A stretch of DNA of 64,000 nt from Arthrobacter alpinus (GCF_900105965.1 NZ_FNTV01000001.1:3906001-3970000); one strand, 5' to 3'; shown: positions 1 to 11,700, counted from the first letter of the stretch. Notes: generated from the sequence alone by a model not told the origin. Program-made: numbers and translations.

Positions 1-869
1 TGCGGCACAAGCTTGACCTGTCCGGCGTCGTCATTCTTGCCGTGGGCATGATGGCCATCCTGTACCCGCTCACGATGGGACGCGAGGAAGGCTGGCCGCT
101 GTGGACCTACCTCTCCATGGTGTTCGGCCTGCTGGTGTTGACCGGTTTTGTGCTGCTGCAGCACAGGGAGGAAAAGCGCGGTGGAGAACCATTGGTGGCT
201 GTGTCGCTCTTCAAGAGCCGGCCGTTTGCCGCCGGCATTGTCATGATGTTCCTGTTCTTCATCCCCATGAACGGCTTCTTCCTGATCCAGACACTGTTCC
301 TGCAGATCGGCCTTGAATACCCCATTCTGAAGGCCGGCCTGACCATGATCCCGTTCTCCATCATGGTGCCGGTGCTCGCCGGCATTTCGGCCGCGATCCT
401 CGCCAAGAAGATTGGCCGTGTGGTGCTGCAGCTGGGCCCGTTGGTCATCGCCGCAGGCTTTGTGGTCCTGATCCTGACGGTTCAGTCCGTGGGCGGAACC
501 GTCACCCCGTGGCACCTGCTGGCCGGGTTGGCCCTGAGCGGCGCCGGCTTCGGCATGGTCGTGGCACCCGTGGGAATCTTTGTCCTTTCTGAAGTCCCCA
601 CCAAATTCGCCGGCAGCGCCTCTGGCCTGTTCAACACCACCAGCCAGCTCGCCGGAGCCTTGGGTGTTGCCATCATCGGCACCATCTACTTCAACTCGCT
701 GGAGTCCAGCACAGGCACCAGCCAGTCGGCCGTGTTCATTGATGGCTTCACCTTCACCATGTGGATCATGGCCGGCGGCATGGTCTTGGCCTCGATCGCG
801 GCAACGTTCCTGCCGCGCTGGGCCAGCGAGTCCGATGTCTCCGGGGCCGTTGAACTGGTTGACGCTTAA
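1..869 (+). CDS. MFS drug-type transporter, DHA2 family (5' end outside window)
   Basis: This is the C-terminal part of a major facilitator pump; the reading frame is already open at base 3, so the gene starts upstream. About 288 residues are visible, with several long hydrophobic helices. The stretch FNTTSQLAGALGVAIIGTIY near the C terminus resembles the late-helix motif of 14-helix (DHA2) proton-coupled exporters. The substrate cannot be told. The gene ends about 60 bases before the MOSC gene on the same strand, so co-transcription is possible. The family call is firm; a specific drug is not claimed. Confidence 0.85.
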   Translation, partial: RHKLDLSGVVILAVGMMAILYPLTMGREEGWPLWTYLSMVFGLLVLTGFVLLQHREEKRGGEPLVAVSLFKSRPFAAGIVMMFLFFIPMNGFFLIQTLFLQIGLEYPILKAGLTMIPFSIMVPVLAGISAAILAKKIGRVVLQLGPLVIAAGFVVLILTVQSVGGTVTPWHLLAGLALSGAGFGMVVAPVGIFVLSEVPTKFAGSASGLFNTTSQLAGALGVAIIGTIYFNSLESSTGTSQSAVFIDGFTFTMWIMAGGMVLASIAATFLPRWASESDVSGAVELVDA

Positions 870-931
870 GAAATACGACGTGTAGGTCCCCGACATGGGT
901 GGGCCCGGCACCTCTGGATTAGGGTTAAACC

Positions 932-1594
932 ATGACTTCCTTGCTCCCGCCGAGCGCTTCCGTACTGGCAATTTGCCGGGTCCACCAACTGATCACCACA
1001 AAAACCGGTTTTGGTGTCACGGCCATCGACAAACGCGCCGTTGACGGACCAGTCAACCTGCGCCGGTTCGGTGTGTTTGGGGACGTGCAGGCAGACTCGG
1101 AACACCACGGCGGGCCGGATCAAGCCGTCTATGCCTATTCTCAGGAAGATGCCGACTACTGGAATGCCGAGCTGGGACGCCCCATTCCGCCCGGATTGTT
1201 CGGCGAGAATCTGCGTACTCACGGCGTGGCCACAACCGAGGCTGTGATCGGCACGAGGTGGCGGATCGGCAAGGCCCTGCTGGAGGTGACCTCCCCACGT
1301 GTTCCTTGTGCAACCTTTGGTGAGCGGATGGACGAGCCCCAGTGGGTCAAGAGGTTCACCCAGGCCGGGCGCGTGGGCACCTACCTGCGGGTGTTGGAGA
1401 CGGGCAAGGCCCAAGCCGGTGACGCCGTCGTCGTTGAACACGTGCCGGAGCACGGAATAACGGTGGGCAAGTTCTTCGGCGACCCCACAGTAGAAGACGT
1501 TCATACGCTTCAAGCCCTGCATGATTCCGGCGCGCTCGCGCTGGGAAATCACTACTGGCCGTACTTCCGCAAGATCCTCGCGAACGCCATCTAG
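932..1594 (+). CDS. MOSC domain-containing protein
   Basis: A 220-residue protein of the MOSC (molybdenum cofactor sulfurase C-terminal) family, close in size to the YiiM type. It shows HGGPDQAVYAYS near residue 50, GLFGENL near 90 and the conserved cysteine in SPRVPCATFGERM near 130. Family members bind molybdenum cofactor or transfer sulfur and can reduce N-hydroxylated compounds; the substrate here is unknown. There is no signal peptide, so it is expected in the cytoplasm. It follows the MFS gene with a short gap. Confidence 0.85.
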   Translation: MTSLLPPSASVLAICRVHQLITTKTGFGVTAIDKRAVDGPVNLRRFGVFGDVQADSEHHGGPDQAVYAYSQEDADYWNAELGRPIPPGLFGENLRTHGVATTEAVIGTRWRIGKALLEVTSPRVPCATFGERMDEPQWVKRFTQAGRVGTYLRVLETGKAQAGDAVVVEHVPEHGITVGKFFGDPTVEDVHTLQALHDSGALALGNHYWPYFRKILANAI

Positions 1595-1951
1595 GCAAGG
1601 GTGTGCCGAACCTCACGGGCCGGCATCGACTTTCTCTATACCGCAGCGGTAAGGTATGCCCTACAATTTAAATATCCCCCACTCCGGTATCTCCTTTTAT
1701 TTTCTGCCCAATTTTTGAGGCAGGAGCCTGAAGTGTTTGGGGCCCGCAACGTTAATGTGCGGGCAAGTAGCGTTCATAGGGGATTGCCGGCAAAGAAACG
1801 CCATGCAGCATTGGTTTTATTGCAATGCTGGCGGCCGTAGCAACGGTCGTAAAGATGGCGCGAGATCCTGCCCGGGATGCCGAGTAGCGGCTGGATTTCT
1901 GCAATGCGGCGTTCCTCGCCGCTTGGCCCTATGAATGAGGACATTTTGACC
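1595..1951 (+). promoter_or_regulatory. Long structured leader upstream of the DEAD-box helicase gene
   Basis: This 357-base gap has no convincing coding region. It holds an AT-rich patch at about 1660-1715 that could carry a promoter. Several hairpins follow: 1742-1764 (GCCCGCA/TGCGGGC arms), 1806-1830 (perfect 8-bp arms CAGCATTG/CAATGCTG) and a short one near 1832-1848. Cold-shock helicase genes in other bacteria have long regulated 5' leaders. Reading this one as a cold-responsive leader is an inference. Confidence 0.5.
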
Positions 1952-3886
1952 ATGCCCGAAAACTTGACAGAAACTTCCCCGGAGACCGAGGAAGAAATCG
2001 AAACTACTTTCGCTGACTTGGGTATTGACGGCCGCGTGCTGTCCGCCCTGAACGACGTCGGCTACGAGAAGCCCTCACCCATCCAGGCAGCAACCATCCC
2101 GCTGCTGCTCGAAGGCCGCGACGTTGTTGGCCTGGCGCAGACCGGAACCGGTAAGACGGCAGCATTCGCCGTTCCCGCCCTGTCCCGCATGGCTGAGCTG
2201 ATGGACCTCAACGGTCCCACCAAGGACACCCAGATCCTGGTTCTTGCTCCGACTCGCGAGCTGGCCCTTCAGGTTGCTGAAGCGTTCACCTCCTACGCCA
2301 AGTACATGGACAACTTCTCCGTGCTCCCCGTTTACGGTGGCTCTGCCTACGGCCCGCAGCTTGCTGGCCTGCGCCGCGGTGCACAGGTTGTTGTCGGTAC
2401 CCCCGGCCGCGTTATCGACCACCTCTCCAAGGGCTCCTTGGACCTCTCCAACCTCCAGTACCTGGTCTTGGATGAGGCCGATGAGATGCTGCGCATGGGC
2501 TTCGCCGAAGACGTAGAGAAGATCTTGGCTGAGACCCCGAAGGAGAAGCAGGTTGCCCTGTTCTCCGCCACGATGCCGGGCCAGATCCGCCGCATCTCCA
2601 AGCAGTACCTGAACAACCCGGCCGAGGTCACGGTCAAGTCGAAGACCACCACCGGCGCCAACACCCGTCAGCGTTACTTGCAGGTCATGGGCCCGCACAA
2701 GCTCGACGCACTGACCCGCGTGCTTGAGGTTGAGCAGTTCGAGGGCGTCATCGCGTTCGTTCGCACCAAGATGGCCACCGAAGACCTCGCCGACAAGCTG
2801 AAGTCACGCGGCTTCCAGGCTGCCGCCATCAACGGCGACATCCCGCAGCAGCAGCGCGAGCGCACCGTTGAGGCATTGCGCGACGGCAAGATCGACATCC
2901 TGGTTGCTACCGACGTTGCGGCCCGTGGCCTTGACGTTGAGCGCATCACGCACGTCATCAACTACGACATCCCGCATGACACCGAGTCCTACGTGCACCG
3001 CATTGGCCGTACGGGGCGTGCAGGCCGTTCAGGTGACGCCATCTTGTTCATGACTCCTCGCGAGAAGTACTTGCTGCGCGCCATCGAGAAGGCCACGCGC
3101 CAGCCGGTGGAGCAGATGCACCTGCCGTCCGCTGAAACCATCAACTCCCTTCGCTTGGGCAAGTTCGCTGAGAAGATCACCGAAACCCTGGCCAGCAAGG
3201 ACGTTGCCAAGTTCCGCGACCTGATTTCTTCCTACGAGCAGGAGCACGACGTGCCCGCCTCGGAGATTGCTGCAGCCTTGGCCGTAATGGCCCAGGGCGG
3301 CCAGCCGTTGCTCGTCAATGACCTGCCGGCAGCTCCGGAATACCAGAAGAAGGAACGCTCCAAGGACGGCTTCGGCTCACGTGGCCCGACCCGCACCCTG
3401 ACCGAGGGCAACGCCACCTACCGCATCTCGGTAGGCCGTCGCCAGCGCGTCATGCCCGGCTCCATTGTTGGCGCCATTGCCAACGAAGGCGGCCTGTCCT
3501 CCTCGCAGATCGGCGGCATCGACATCCGCTCCGATCACACCTTGGTGGAACTGCCTGCCGATCTGAGCAAGGACCAGTGGAAGGCGCTGAGCCGCACTCG
3601 CATCAGCGGTGAGCTCATCAACCTGGAGCTGGACAAGGGACGCCGCCCCTCCGGCGGCAGCGCCCCCTACCAGGGCGGTGGCGAGCGCAATGACCGCGGT
3701 CAGGGCGGCTTCAAGAAGAAGTTCGACGGCGACCGCACCGGTGGCTTCCGCGGCGGTGACCGTGACCGCGGTGCAGACCGCGGCTTCAGCAGCGATCGCG
3801 GCCAGGGCCACACCGGCCATGGTGCCGGCGACCGCCGTCCCCGCCACGAAGGCGGACAGAGCTTCAACAGCAAGGGCAAGTGGTAA
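1952..3886 (+). CDS. deaD: DEAD/DEAH-box ATP-dependent RNA helicase (DeaD/CsdA type)
   Basis: A 644-residue ATP-dependent RNA helicase, expected to unwind RNA in ribosome assembly and mRNA turnover, particularly in the cold. In order it shows a Q motif, Walker A AQTGTGKT near residue 62, DEAD near 174, SAT near 205 and HRIGRTGRAGR near 349. A DbpA-like RNA-binding domain follows at about 490-563, then a Gly/Arg/Asp-rich tail typical of actinobacterial DeaD. The start at 1952 (MPENLTET) is chosen because a GAGG lies upstream; an in-frame ATG at 1931 is possible. A strong terminator follows the stop codon. Confidence 0.93.
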   Translation: MPENLTETSPETEEEIETTFADLGIDGRVLSALNDVGYEKPSPIQAATIPLLLEGRDVVGLAQTGTGKTAAFAVPALSRMAELMDLNGPTKDTQILVLAPTRELALQVAEAFTSYAKYMDNFSVLPVYGGSAYGPQLAGLRRGAQVVVGTPGRVIDHLSKGSLDLSNLQYLVLDEADEMLRMGFAEDVEKILAETPKEKQVALFSATMPGQIRRISKQYLNNPAEVTVKSKTTTGANTRQRYLQVMGPHKLDALTRVLEVEQFEGVIAFVRTKMATEDLADKLKSRGFQAAAINGDIPQQQRERTVEALRDGKIDILVATDVAARGLDVERITHVINYDIPHDTESYVHRIGRTGRAGRSGDAILFMTPREKYLLRAIEKATRQPVEQMHLPSAETINSLRLGKFAEKITETLASKDVAKFRDLISSYEQEHDVPASEIAAALAVMAQGGQPLLVNDLPAAPEYQKKERSKDGFGSRGPTRTLTEGNATYRISVGRRQRVMPGSIVGAIANEGGLSSSQIGGIDIRSDHTLVELPADLSKDQWKALSRTRISGELINLELDKGRRPSGGSAPYQGGGERNDRGQGGFKKKFDGDRTGGFRGGDRDRGADRGFSSDRGQGHTGHGAGDRRPRHEGGQSFNSKGKW

Positions 3887-3907
3887 ACACCACGCCCCAA
3901 GGCGCTA

Positions 3908-3946
3908 AAAATGCCGGCCACCTGCAAGGGTGGCCGGCATTTTTTA
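3908..3946 (+). terminator. Rho-independent terminator of deaD
   Basis: Arms AATGCCGGCCACC and GGTGGCCGGCATT enclose a short loop, and a T-run follows directly. It lies 22 bases after the deaD stop. Confidence 0.9.
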
Positions 3947-4111
3947 TTGCCAAATTCTTGGCCTAATTTGGTATGTGACGCAACTCATGAAGGAGTCGCT
4001 TTGGGGTCATAAACCCTTGATTTCCAGGGCTTCTTTGCTAGTTTTCACCTTGCCATTACGAGTGAAACGCTGCCTCTTGGGCCAATTACGGGTACTACGG
4101 AGAGCGCCGAT

Positions 4112-4140
4112 TTCACATCCAGCAAAAGCGCTGGTAAAGT
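4112..4140 (+). promoter_or_regulatory. Predicted promoter of the tRNA-Thr/tRNA-Met unit
   Basis: TTCACA at 4112-4117 and TAAAGT at 4135-4140 are separated by 17 bases. They place a start site a few bases before the tRNA-Thr gene. The assignment was read by eye. Confidence 0.5.
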
Positions 4141-4151
4141 ATTCTCTCGTT

Positions 4152-4223
4152 GCCCCCCTAGCTCAGTGGTAGAGCGCGTTCTTGGTAAGAACGAGGTCAC
4201 CGGATCGATTCCGGTGGGGGGCT
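4152..4223 (+). tRNA. tRNA-Thr (GGT anticodon)
   Basis: All arms of the cloverleaf can be drawn. The acceptor stem is GCCCCCC/GGGGGGC, the D arm is GCTC/GAGC, the anticodon loop TTGGTAA carries GGT, and the T loop is ATCGATT. The gene is 72 nt without an encoded CCA. Confidence 0.95.
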
Positions 4224-4287
4224 CGCGAATGAGAAGGCTCGTGTCAAGACGGTTTTGACCGGGGCGGCACGGGCCGAACTCATTTGG

Positions 4288-4361
4288 GGCGGCATAGCTC
4301 AGTTGGTTAGAGCGCACGACTCATAATCGTGAGGTCCCGAGATCGAGTCTCGGTGCCGCTA
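4288..4361 (+). tRNA. tRNA-Met (CAT anticodon), elongator-like
   Basis: The cloverleaf has acceptor GGCGGCA/TGCCGCT, D arm GCTC/GAGC, anticodon stem CACGA/TCGTG with loop CTCATAA (CAT), and T arm CCGAG/CTCGG. The first acceptor pair is G-U, unlike the mismatch of initiator tRNA, so an elongator is favoured. Confidence 0.93.
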
Positions 4362-4368
4362 CAGAGTA

Positions 4369-4404
4369 AGCCCCCTCCCGCACTATGCGGGAGGGGGCTT
4401 TTTT
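4369..4404 (+). terminator. Terminator after the tRNA pair
   Basis: AGCCCCCTCCCG pairs with CGGGAGGGGGCT around a short loop, followed by a run of six T. It closes the tRNA-Thr/tRNA-Met transcript. Confidence 0.93.
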
Positions 4405-4507
4405 GTGTCCCCTGAATTTAGCCGGTTATTGTATCTATGACGTGCCGAGTTGCCTTATTGCAACTCATGGCCACGTGGTCACGGTTTTGGGGAACTGAGG
4501 AGTAGTC

Positions 4508-5482
4508 ATGATTGAGCCGGATATGTTGGTGATCCCTGGGCGGAGCCACGACAAAGTTACGTTGCGTGGACACGAATCTTTGGAGAACTATTCACGCCCC
4601 TGGCGGCTGGTCCCACATAAGAAGGCCGGGTTCCACGCAACGGTACAGACATGGCATTCTCGGCGGCTCCTGCTCTCTCGTGCACAAGGAGACGCCATCA
4701 TGATGTACCGGGATGCAGAGCATCTCCGGGACGGCCACGATCGCTTTCTCCTCATGGTCCTTGTCCATGAGGGCGGACTGACCTGCGAGCAGCGCGGCAG
4801 GATGACAACTGCCTCGCAGGGATCCATCGTGACGCTGCTGCCGAAAGAAACGTTCTGGTCAAGTGCGATGGACGGAACCGACGCAACCCTGCTCTTTGTG
4901 CCAGTTGGATATCTTGAGGAGCGCGGCATCGGCGCGGATGTCCTGGCTGCCGCGGCGTGGCATGGCGGACCGCTTTTGGAGGGGATCCGGGCTCTTGTGG
5001 ACAGAACTCTCGAATTGCCGGAGGATCAACGCGAACAACACGCTATCCATGTTGAACAAGCACTGCTTGAACTCCTGGTTGGCCTCATCGCGCAGTATTT
5101 GCAGTCCCTGGGCAGCCACGACGCTGCAGCCGAGGAAGTACGCCGGCGCGTGGCGTCAGCAATTGCCAACAATTACGCCAATCCGTCATACAACGTTGCC
5201 TCCATTGCTGCTGAGCTGGGTGTCAGCCGCAGGTATCTGTACAAGGTGTATGAGGGTCGCGAGACGTCCGTGGGCGCGCTGCTGCGCTCCAAGCGGCTTG
5301 ATGAGGCAGAGATCCTGCTGCGCCGCCAAGATTTCGGGCCAACACTGTCTCGGATCGGAAAATCGGTCGGCTTCACCAGCGCGGAGAGCTTTGGGCGGTC
5401 CTTCAAGGACCGGACAGGGACCACCCCCTCCGAATACCGTGCCCGGCACAAGACCCACGGCACGAGAAGAACCGCAGACTAG
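4508..5482 (+). CDS. AraC-family transcriptional regulator
   Basis: A 324-residue regulator. The N-terminal ~200 residues resemble the AraC-type ligand/oligomerisation domain. The C-terminal ~100 residues hold the double helix-turn-helix: IAAELGVSRRYLYKVYE, then ISRIGK-like sequence and GFTSAESFGRSFKDRTG, ending in TPSEYRARH. The ATG at 4508 has a close GAGGAG. It stands alone, about 220 bases before the giant surface protein gene on the same strand. Control of that gene is possible, but nothing in the sequence proves it. Confidence 0.9.
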   Translation: MIEPDMLVIPGRSHDKVTLRGHESLENYSRPWRLVPHKKAGFHATVQTWHSRRLLLSRAQGDAIMMYRDAEHLRDGHDRFLLMVLVHEGGLTCEQRGRMTTASQGSIVTLLPKETFWSSAMDGTDATLLFVPVGYLEERGIGADVLAAAAWHGGPLLEGIRALVDRTLELPEDQREQHAIHVEQALLELLVGLIAQYLQSLGSHDAAAEEVRRRVASAIANNYANPSYNVASIAAELGVSRRYLYKVYEGRETSVGALLRSKRLDEAEILLRRQDFGPTLSRIGKSVGFTSAESFGRSFKDRTGTTPSEYRARHKTHGTRRTAD

Positions 5483-5703
5483 CGCTGCTGCCCTTTCGGA
5501 CGTGCACACAAGCGTTTTTGTGCACCAAGACCTGCGAATTCGTGTTTTCGCGTCACGATTCGCTTTGGGCTTACTAGCCTGAATACAACACACAAACTTA
5601 CTTAGGTCACGGGGACTCTGTGCCCAAATTGCCGACGGCTGCCAAGGCCGCCGGCAATTGTTGCTTGAAGAGACAAATAATCGCACTGAATAGATGGGGA
5701 CCA

Positions 5704-8700
5704 ATGCGACGCAGGGGTAGAAGTAAATTAGCCACGGCCACAAGAATGCTGATGGCAGCAAGCCTCGTACTCTTGGGCATGGGGACGGCGTTGCCCGCGC
5801 AGGCAGCAGAGTTGCCGGCAAGTGTCGGCACCATCAGCAAGAGCAATGACCTGAGCGGCAAGCCGCTGGTCCCGGGCCAGGAATTCAAATACGAGATCTT
5901 GGTGACGTGCGCCGGCATCACGGCCGAATGTGTCAACTACACCGTGACTGACCAGCTGCCCCCGGGCCTGGAAATGACGAGCCTGCCGCAGAGCACCGAC
6001 ACCCAGATCGTCAGCTATGACGTCGTGAGCGGCTTGCTGACGGTTGAGTTCAAGCTCCCACTGCAGCACCCCGCAGGGACCGTGGGCCTGCCGGCAGGAT
6101 CGCCCGTCAGCTTTGAGCTTGGCATGCGGCTGCCCCTTGACAGCGAACTGCTCGACGGCGACACCGTCAGCAACACCGCCGTGGGCTCGGGTGACAACTT
6201 CCCTGATGTGCAGAGCACCAGCGACATCATCGTCTCCGTGCCCAAGGTCATCACACCTGTCGCCACCAAGTCCTGGAGCGACGGCTCGGCAGTGGCCGGC
6301 ACCGGCGAGGCCAGCACCATCACCCTCGGTGTGCGCAACGAATCCACGTCTTCGGCCAATGTCACCTCACTGAGCGTGACTGACGACGCCGCTGCCACCT
6401 TCGAGAACTTCAACTTCACCTCCGCGGCAGTTGAGTCCTTCCCCAAGGGCGCCGACACTGCCACCCTGCGCGTGAAGACCACCGCTGGCTGGGTCGACGG
6501 CGGAAGCCTCACCGCCGCCGGGACGTTTGCCCTGCCGGCAGGAATCAACCCCACCGACGTGATCGGCACCGAAGTCACCTTCACCAACACGGCCGGCGCA
6601 AAACTGCCGTACGACGCCACCGGTGGCACCGTAAAGCTCGGAATGGAACTGCGTGACACCCTGCGTTCCACCGGTGCACCGCTGGCCCCAGCTACAAAAC
6701 TCACCGTCAACAACTGCGCAACGCCCTCGGCCGCCGAAACTGGCGGCACGGCAGTCTCCGGAACTGCCGTCTGCGCCCCGTACCAGGTCCTGCCCGACAC
6801 AGTCATCATCACGGGCAGCAAGAAATTTTTTGCCGATGAAAACGGTGACTGGAGCAAGCAGAACAACGAGCACGCCGTGCAGGGCCAGCCCTCCGGCGTC
6901 ACCGCCACCGTGGACGCGACGAACGGTTCGCCCTTCCCTGTGAAGGAAATCGTCATTATTGAGCCCGACCCGGAAAGCCCCGGCGAGATGGACAAAGTGG
7001 ACCTGGAAACCGTCCGCTTCCGCCCTCCGGCTGGTGCCACCAGCGTAACCTTGACCGTCGGCTACAGCAGTGGCGCGCCGGTCGTGAAGACGTACACTAT
7101 TGCCGAGCTTGCAGCCCAGGGCGGGGTGGAGACCATTCTCCGTTCCGGCTCCGACGTCACCCAGGTCAAGGTCAGCTACTCCGGTGTTGACACCAATGGC
7201 AACCCCTCCATCGCTGAAGGGGCCAAGGCGGGTCTGGATCTGCACGGCAAGCTCAACGACAAGGTCACCGCGGACGACGTCACCGACGGCATCGCCAACT
7301 GCGCAGCCGTCAAGGCCGACGACGGCCGTGTGGACGGGCAGGGCACTGCCTCCGGCAAAGCCTGCCAGTCGCTGCCGATCGAGCCTCCCCGGACCACCGG
7401 CCAAGGCGTCAAGGACGTTGGCCAGACCTCCGTCCCGATGGGCCAGCCCATTCCCTTCACGTTGAACGTGAAGAACAACGGCAACATTGCCATGGCCAAC
7501 CCTGTCATCACGGACCCGCCCATGAACCCGGACGGCACATTGATGGACGGCTATGCCAACCCCTTTGAACAGCTGAAGATCACCGCGGCCTCCATCAGCA
7601 AGGCTGCCGCCCTGCCCAACGTGGCCATCGAGCTATACGTCAACGGCGCCTGGGTGCCGTACGTTGCCGGCGACGCGAACGTGGCAGATGCCAAGGGCGT
7701 ACGTGCCACCATGGCCGGCTCCCTGCCGCCAGGGTCAGCGTTCACGCTGAACCTGGTCACCGAGCGCCGTCCCGGCATCGCCGAATCGGTCACGATCCTG
7801 AACTGCTTCGCTACCGGCTCTGGCGGCGTCTTCACGCCCGGCGACCCGGCCTGTGCGCCGGCCATCACCACGGGCCCGCAGGACTCGGCAGCAGCCCTGA
7901 ACAAGAACATCCAGCCGGGCACCCTGCCGGAGTATGTTCCGGGCCTGCCCACCCAGTACGCCGACGTGTCGGTGTCCATCCGCAACACCGGAAACCTCAG
8001 CGCCAAGACGCTGCGCGTCACCGACGCGGACGCGGACTTCTTTGACGCAGTGGACTTCAGCGCCGTCAAGAGCGTGAAATTCCCCAAGGGCGCCAACAGG
8101 GTCCAGATCGACGTCCTGACGCCAACAGGCTGGGTGGTCGGCACGCCGTCGGACAAGGGGATCCTCCCGGCCGGGGTGAATCCGGCCAATGTCCGCGGTT
8201 TCCAGGCGACATTCAGTCACAGCAGCAACGGCTTCGTCGTTACCCCGTGCAAGTCTGCGGCGGCCAACTCGGACACCGAGTGCATCGGCACCGTGGCCTA
8301 CACGGTCAGCCCGCGCCAGACACTGCGCAGCAACCCGGCCGTCAAGGTGCCTGCAGTTTTGGAAAACACTGCCTCCGGACAATACTGGACAACCATCAAC
8401 GCCGGCGGCCCCGTCGCCGTCGGAGAGGATGTCAAGGCAACCCTGACCCTGACCAAGGGCAGCTCACAGCTCGCGGTCGACAAAACCCCGGACACCGTTG
8501 TGTCGGCAGGCGCCAAGGCGCCGTTCTACCTCAAGGTCAGCAACACCGGAACGGGCAACCTCACGGGCTTGAACGTCAAGGACATGCTCCCGCCGGGCAT
8601 CAGCTTTGACGAGACGTTCGTCGGCGACAACGGGCTGCCGTACAAGATCAGGAATGTCCAGATCCCGGCCAGCACCCCGGTTCTGCCCACCCCGGCCTTC

Positions 8701-11700
8701 ATTGCAGAAACCACGGGCGAACGCGTCTCGGCACTGCTCTGGGACTTTGGCAAGAACGCCGACGGCAGTGACTTCCTTTTCGCACCCGGCTCCACGTTTG
8801 TCATTGAAATCCAGGTCACCCTGGCCCCGGGCTCCAATGCCGGGGACCTAGTGAAGAACACCATGGGGGCAACATCGACCAACCCGGATCTGGTGTGCAA
8901 GGGCACTGAGGACGCTGACAACGTCTTCGGCGAAGGCACCTACTGCATCGACTCGGCCCAGCTGACGGTCAAGGCCGGCGCGTTCTTCCAGTCCCGCAAG
9001 TGGGTTGCCGGAACGCCGAGCCTTGGCTGGTACAACACACTGACGAAGGCGGCCGTGCCGGTGGGCGGGGCAACGTGCCCGGCCATCGACGCCGGTGGCG
9101 TGAAGTACACCGCGTACCCTTGCGTTGCCCTGGTCAACCCGGGTGACAACTTCAAGTACATCCTGCGTCTGGTCAACTCCGGTACGGAAGCGGGAACTGA
9201 CATGCGTGTCATCGACACGTTCCCGTCAGCCGGGGACAAGGGAATCGTTGGCGGCCAAGACCGCGGCACCGAGTGGGACAAACGCCCCACCCTGGCCAGC
9301 GAACCGAAGCTGACCGGACCCGGCACCATGACCACCTTGTACAGCGACAAGGCGGCCGTCTGCTCCAAGGACCTCGCCATGGGCGGCGCCGGCTCCACCA
9401 GCGAACAGTGCGCCACTGGCGACTGGGCTGCTGCCTATGGGCCCGGCGTTACGGCAGCGCAGTTCCGGCTGGCCTTCGATCCGAAGATCGGCCCCGGCGG
9501 CCTGGTGGACATCTCATTTGAGATGAAGTCCCCCATGGACGTGACAGCCGTCAGCGACCCCACCGTGGCCTGGAACTCCTTCGCTCACGCTGAAACCACC
9601 GACCGCAACGGCAGCCCGCACGTTTTGCCTCCTACCGAGCCCATCAAGGTGGGCGTGGCCCTGGCCTACGGTGATCTGACGCTCGTAAAGAAGATCGGGC
9701 AGAACCCGTCCAACCTCCCCGTGGCAGGTGCCGAGTTCACCTTCCATGTGACGTGTGAGATCACGCCCGTGGGCGGCGTACTGGCCACGGTTTGGGACAA
9801 GGACTATAAGGTCACATCTCTGGCCGAGGTCAAGGTCACCGGCATTCCCGCCAACTCAAGCTGCAAGGTGTGGGAAGTTGACGCCCTGGGCGGCTTCACC
9901 GACCACGGCCCGGAAGACCCCCTGACCTTTGTCATCAAGCCCGGGCTGGGGGCGCCCAGCGTGGAAACCGCCACGATCACCAATGATTTCCCCGACGCCG
10001 TTGTGGCGTTGGAGAAGATCGTGACAGGAGCTGCTGCGCAGTTTGCCCAGGACACCTACCCCATGGACCTGTTCTGCACTTTCCAGGGACGCCCGGTGGA
10101 TGGCTACAGCCCCAAGAAGATTCAGGTCCCAGCCAACGACAACCGCTACGTCACGGCCGTTCCGCCAGGCAGCAGGTGCCATGTAGTTGAAACCGACAAC
10201 GGCGGCGCAACCGAGGTCACGTATCTCCCCGCCAAGGCCGGCAGCACCACCGAATCAGGATCCGTCACCACCGCGTCCGGGAACCCTGTCAACGTACAGG
10301 TCACGAACGATTTCCGCGCGGGCTCACTGTCGGTGAACAAGGAAACCACTGGTGCCGGCGCCCCCGAGCTGGCTCAGGGCCCGTTCACGTTCAATGTGCT
10401 GTGCTCCTTCAACGGTGTTGACGGCGTCGTGGACAAGACCATCACCATCCTTCAGGGCAAGGTTGGCCAGACCACCTTCACCTCGGAGGAATTGACCGGC
10501 CTGCCCGCCGGGGCAAGCTGCGTGGTGACCGAGACCGACAATGGCGGGGCCGACTACACTCCTGACCCGGTCACCGTCGTTGTCCCCGACAGCGACAATG
10601 CAGTGGTTGGCTTCACCGGCGAGAACGCCAACACGTTCTCCGCCGGCACCATCGGCCTGGCCAAGGTCCTGGACGGCGACGCGGCAAGCGAGGACTACGC
10701 CACAAACGCCCTCTTTAGCATCATGGTGACCTGCCAGCGCGATGCAGTGGACTCTGAGGGCAACCCCATCCGCACCACAGTGCTGTCCCAGAGTGTTGAC
10801 ATCAAGGGCGGTGAAACAGTCGCCGCCCTGATGGGCGCGGACGGCAAGCCGGTGAAGCTGCCGGTCGGCACCCATTGCTTCGGCGAGGAGACCAACGCCG
10901 GCGGCGCCACCTCCAGCAGCGTTGACCACAACAGCTTCGAAACGGCCGCCATCGTTGAGGTCCAGGAAGACGCCTCCGTCGTCCAGGAAATGGCCATCAC
11001 CGCCACCAACACCTTCGACTACGGCCAGCTTGAACTGTCCAAGAAGCTCGACGGCGCAGCCGCCGGGTATGTGGGTGAGCGCGAGTTTACGCTGGCCCTG
11101 ACCTGCCAGCTGGACCAAGGCGCGGAGGCGGCAACCGCCGTCGTGAAGGGCCGTGAGTTCACCATCAAGGGCGGCGAATCCATCACCGTGGAGAAGCTTC
11201 CCGTGGGAGCCGGTTGCTGGGTGGCTGAGACCGAAGCTGGCGGCGCCTCAAGCGTCAGCATCGACCACAACGATGCCGCAACTGCCGCCGTCGTTGGAGC
11301 TGAGGGGACCGTGACGCTGACGGTTGCCAACACTTTCGACGCCGGTCTGCTCACGGTCTCAAAGAAGGTCGTCAACGGTGGCGCTGGCCCGTACTCCTTT
11401 GAACTTGTGTGCACCACCGGGCAAGGCGCTGTGGCACTGGCGCCGGGGGATGCTGCATTCAACCTCAAGGGTGGCGAGTCCAGGACCGTCAGTGTTCCCA
11501 ACGGCGCTGCGTGCGCCGTCACCGAACGTGACGTCCCGGCGGGGGCAGCAGTCACGTACACCGCCTCCTCTGGTTCCACCGATGGGACCGTGGCAGTCGC
11601 TACGGAAGCCAATGTCCAGGTGACCAACACCTTCAAGGTCGCCCCTGTGGTGGCCGACCCCGGAATGGATGTACAGCTGGGCAACACCGGTGCCAACGGT

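Noticed and set aside
1601..1934. Short open frames in the deaD leader
   Set aside because: No start signals or plausible protein composition; hairpins explain the region better.
6015..7404. Long open frames on the minus strand inside the giant surface protein gene
   Set aside because: They mirror the codon pattern of the GC-rich sense frame, have low-complexity sequence and no start signals, and the sense frame has a signal peptide and clear domains.
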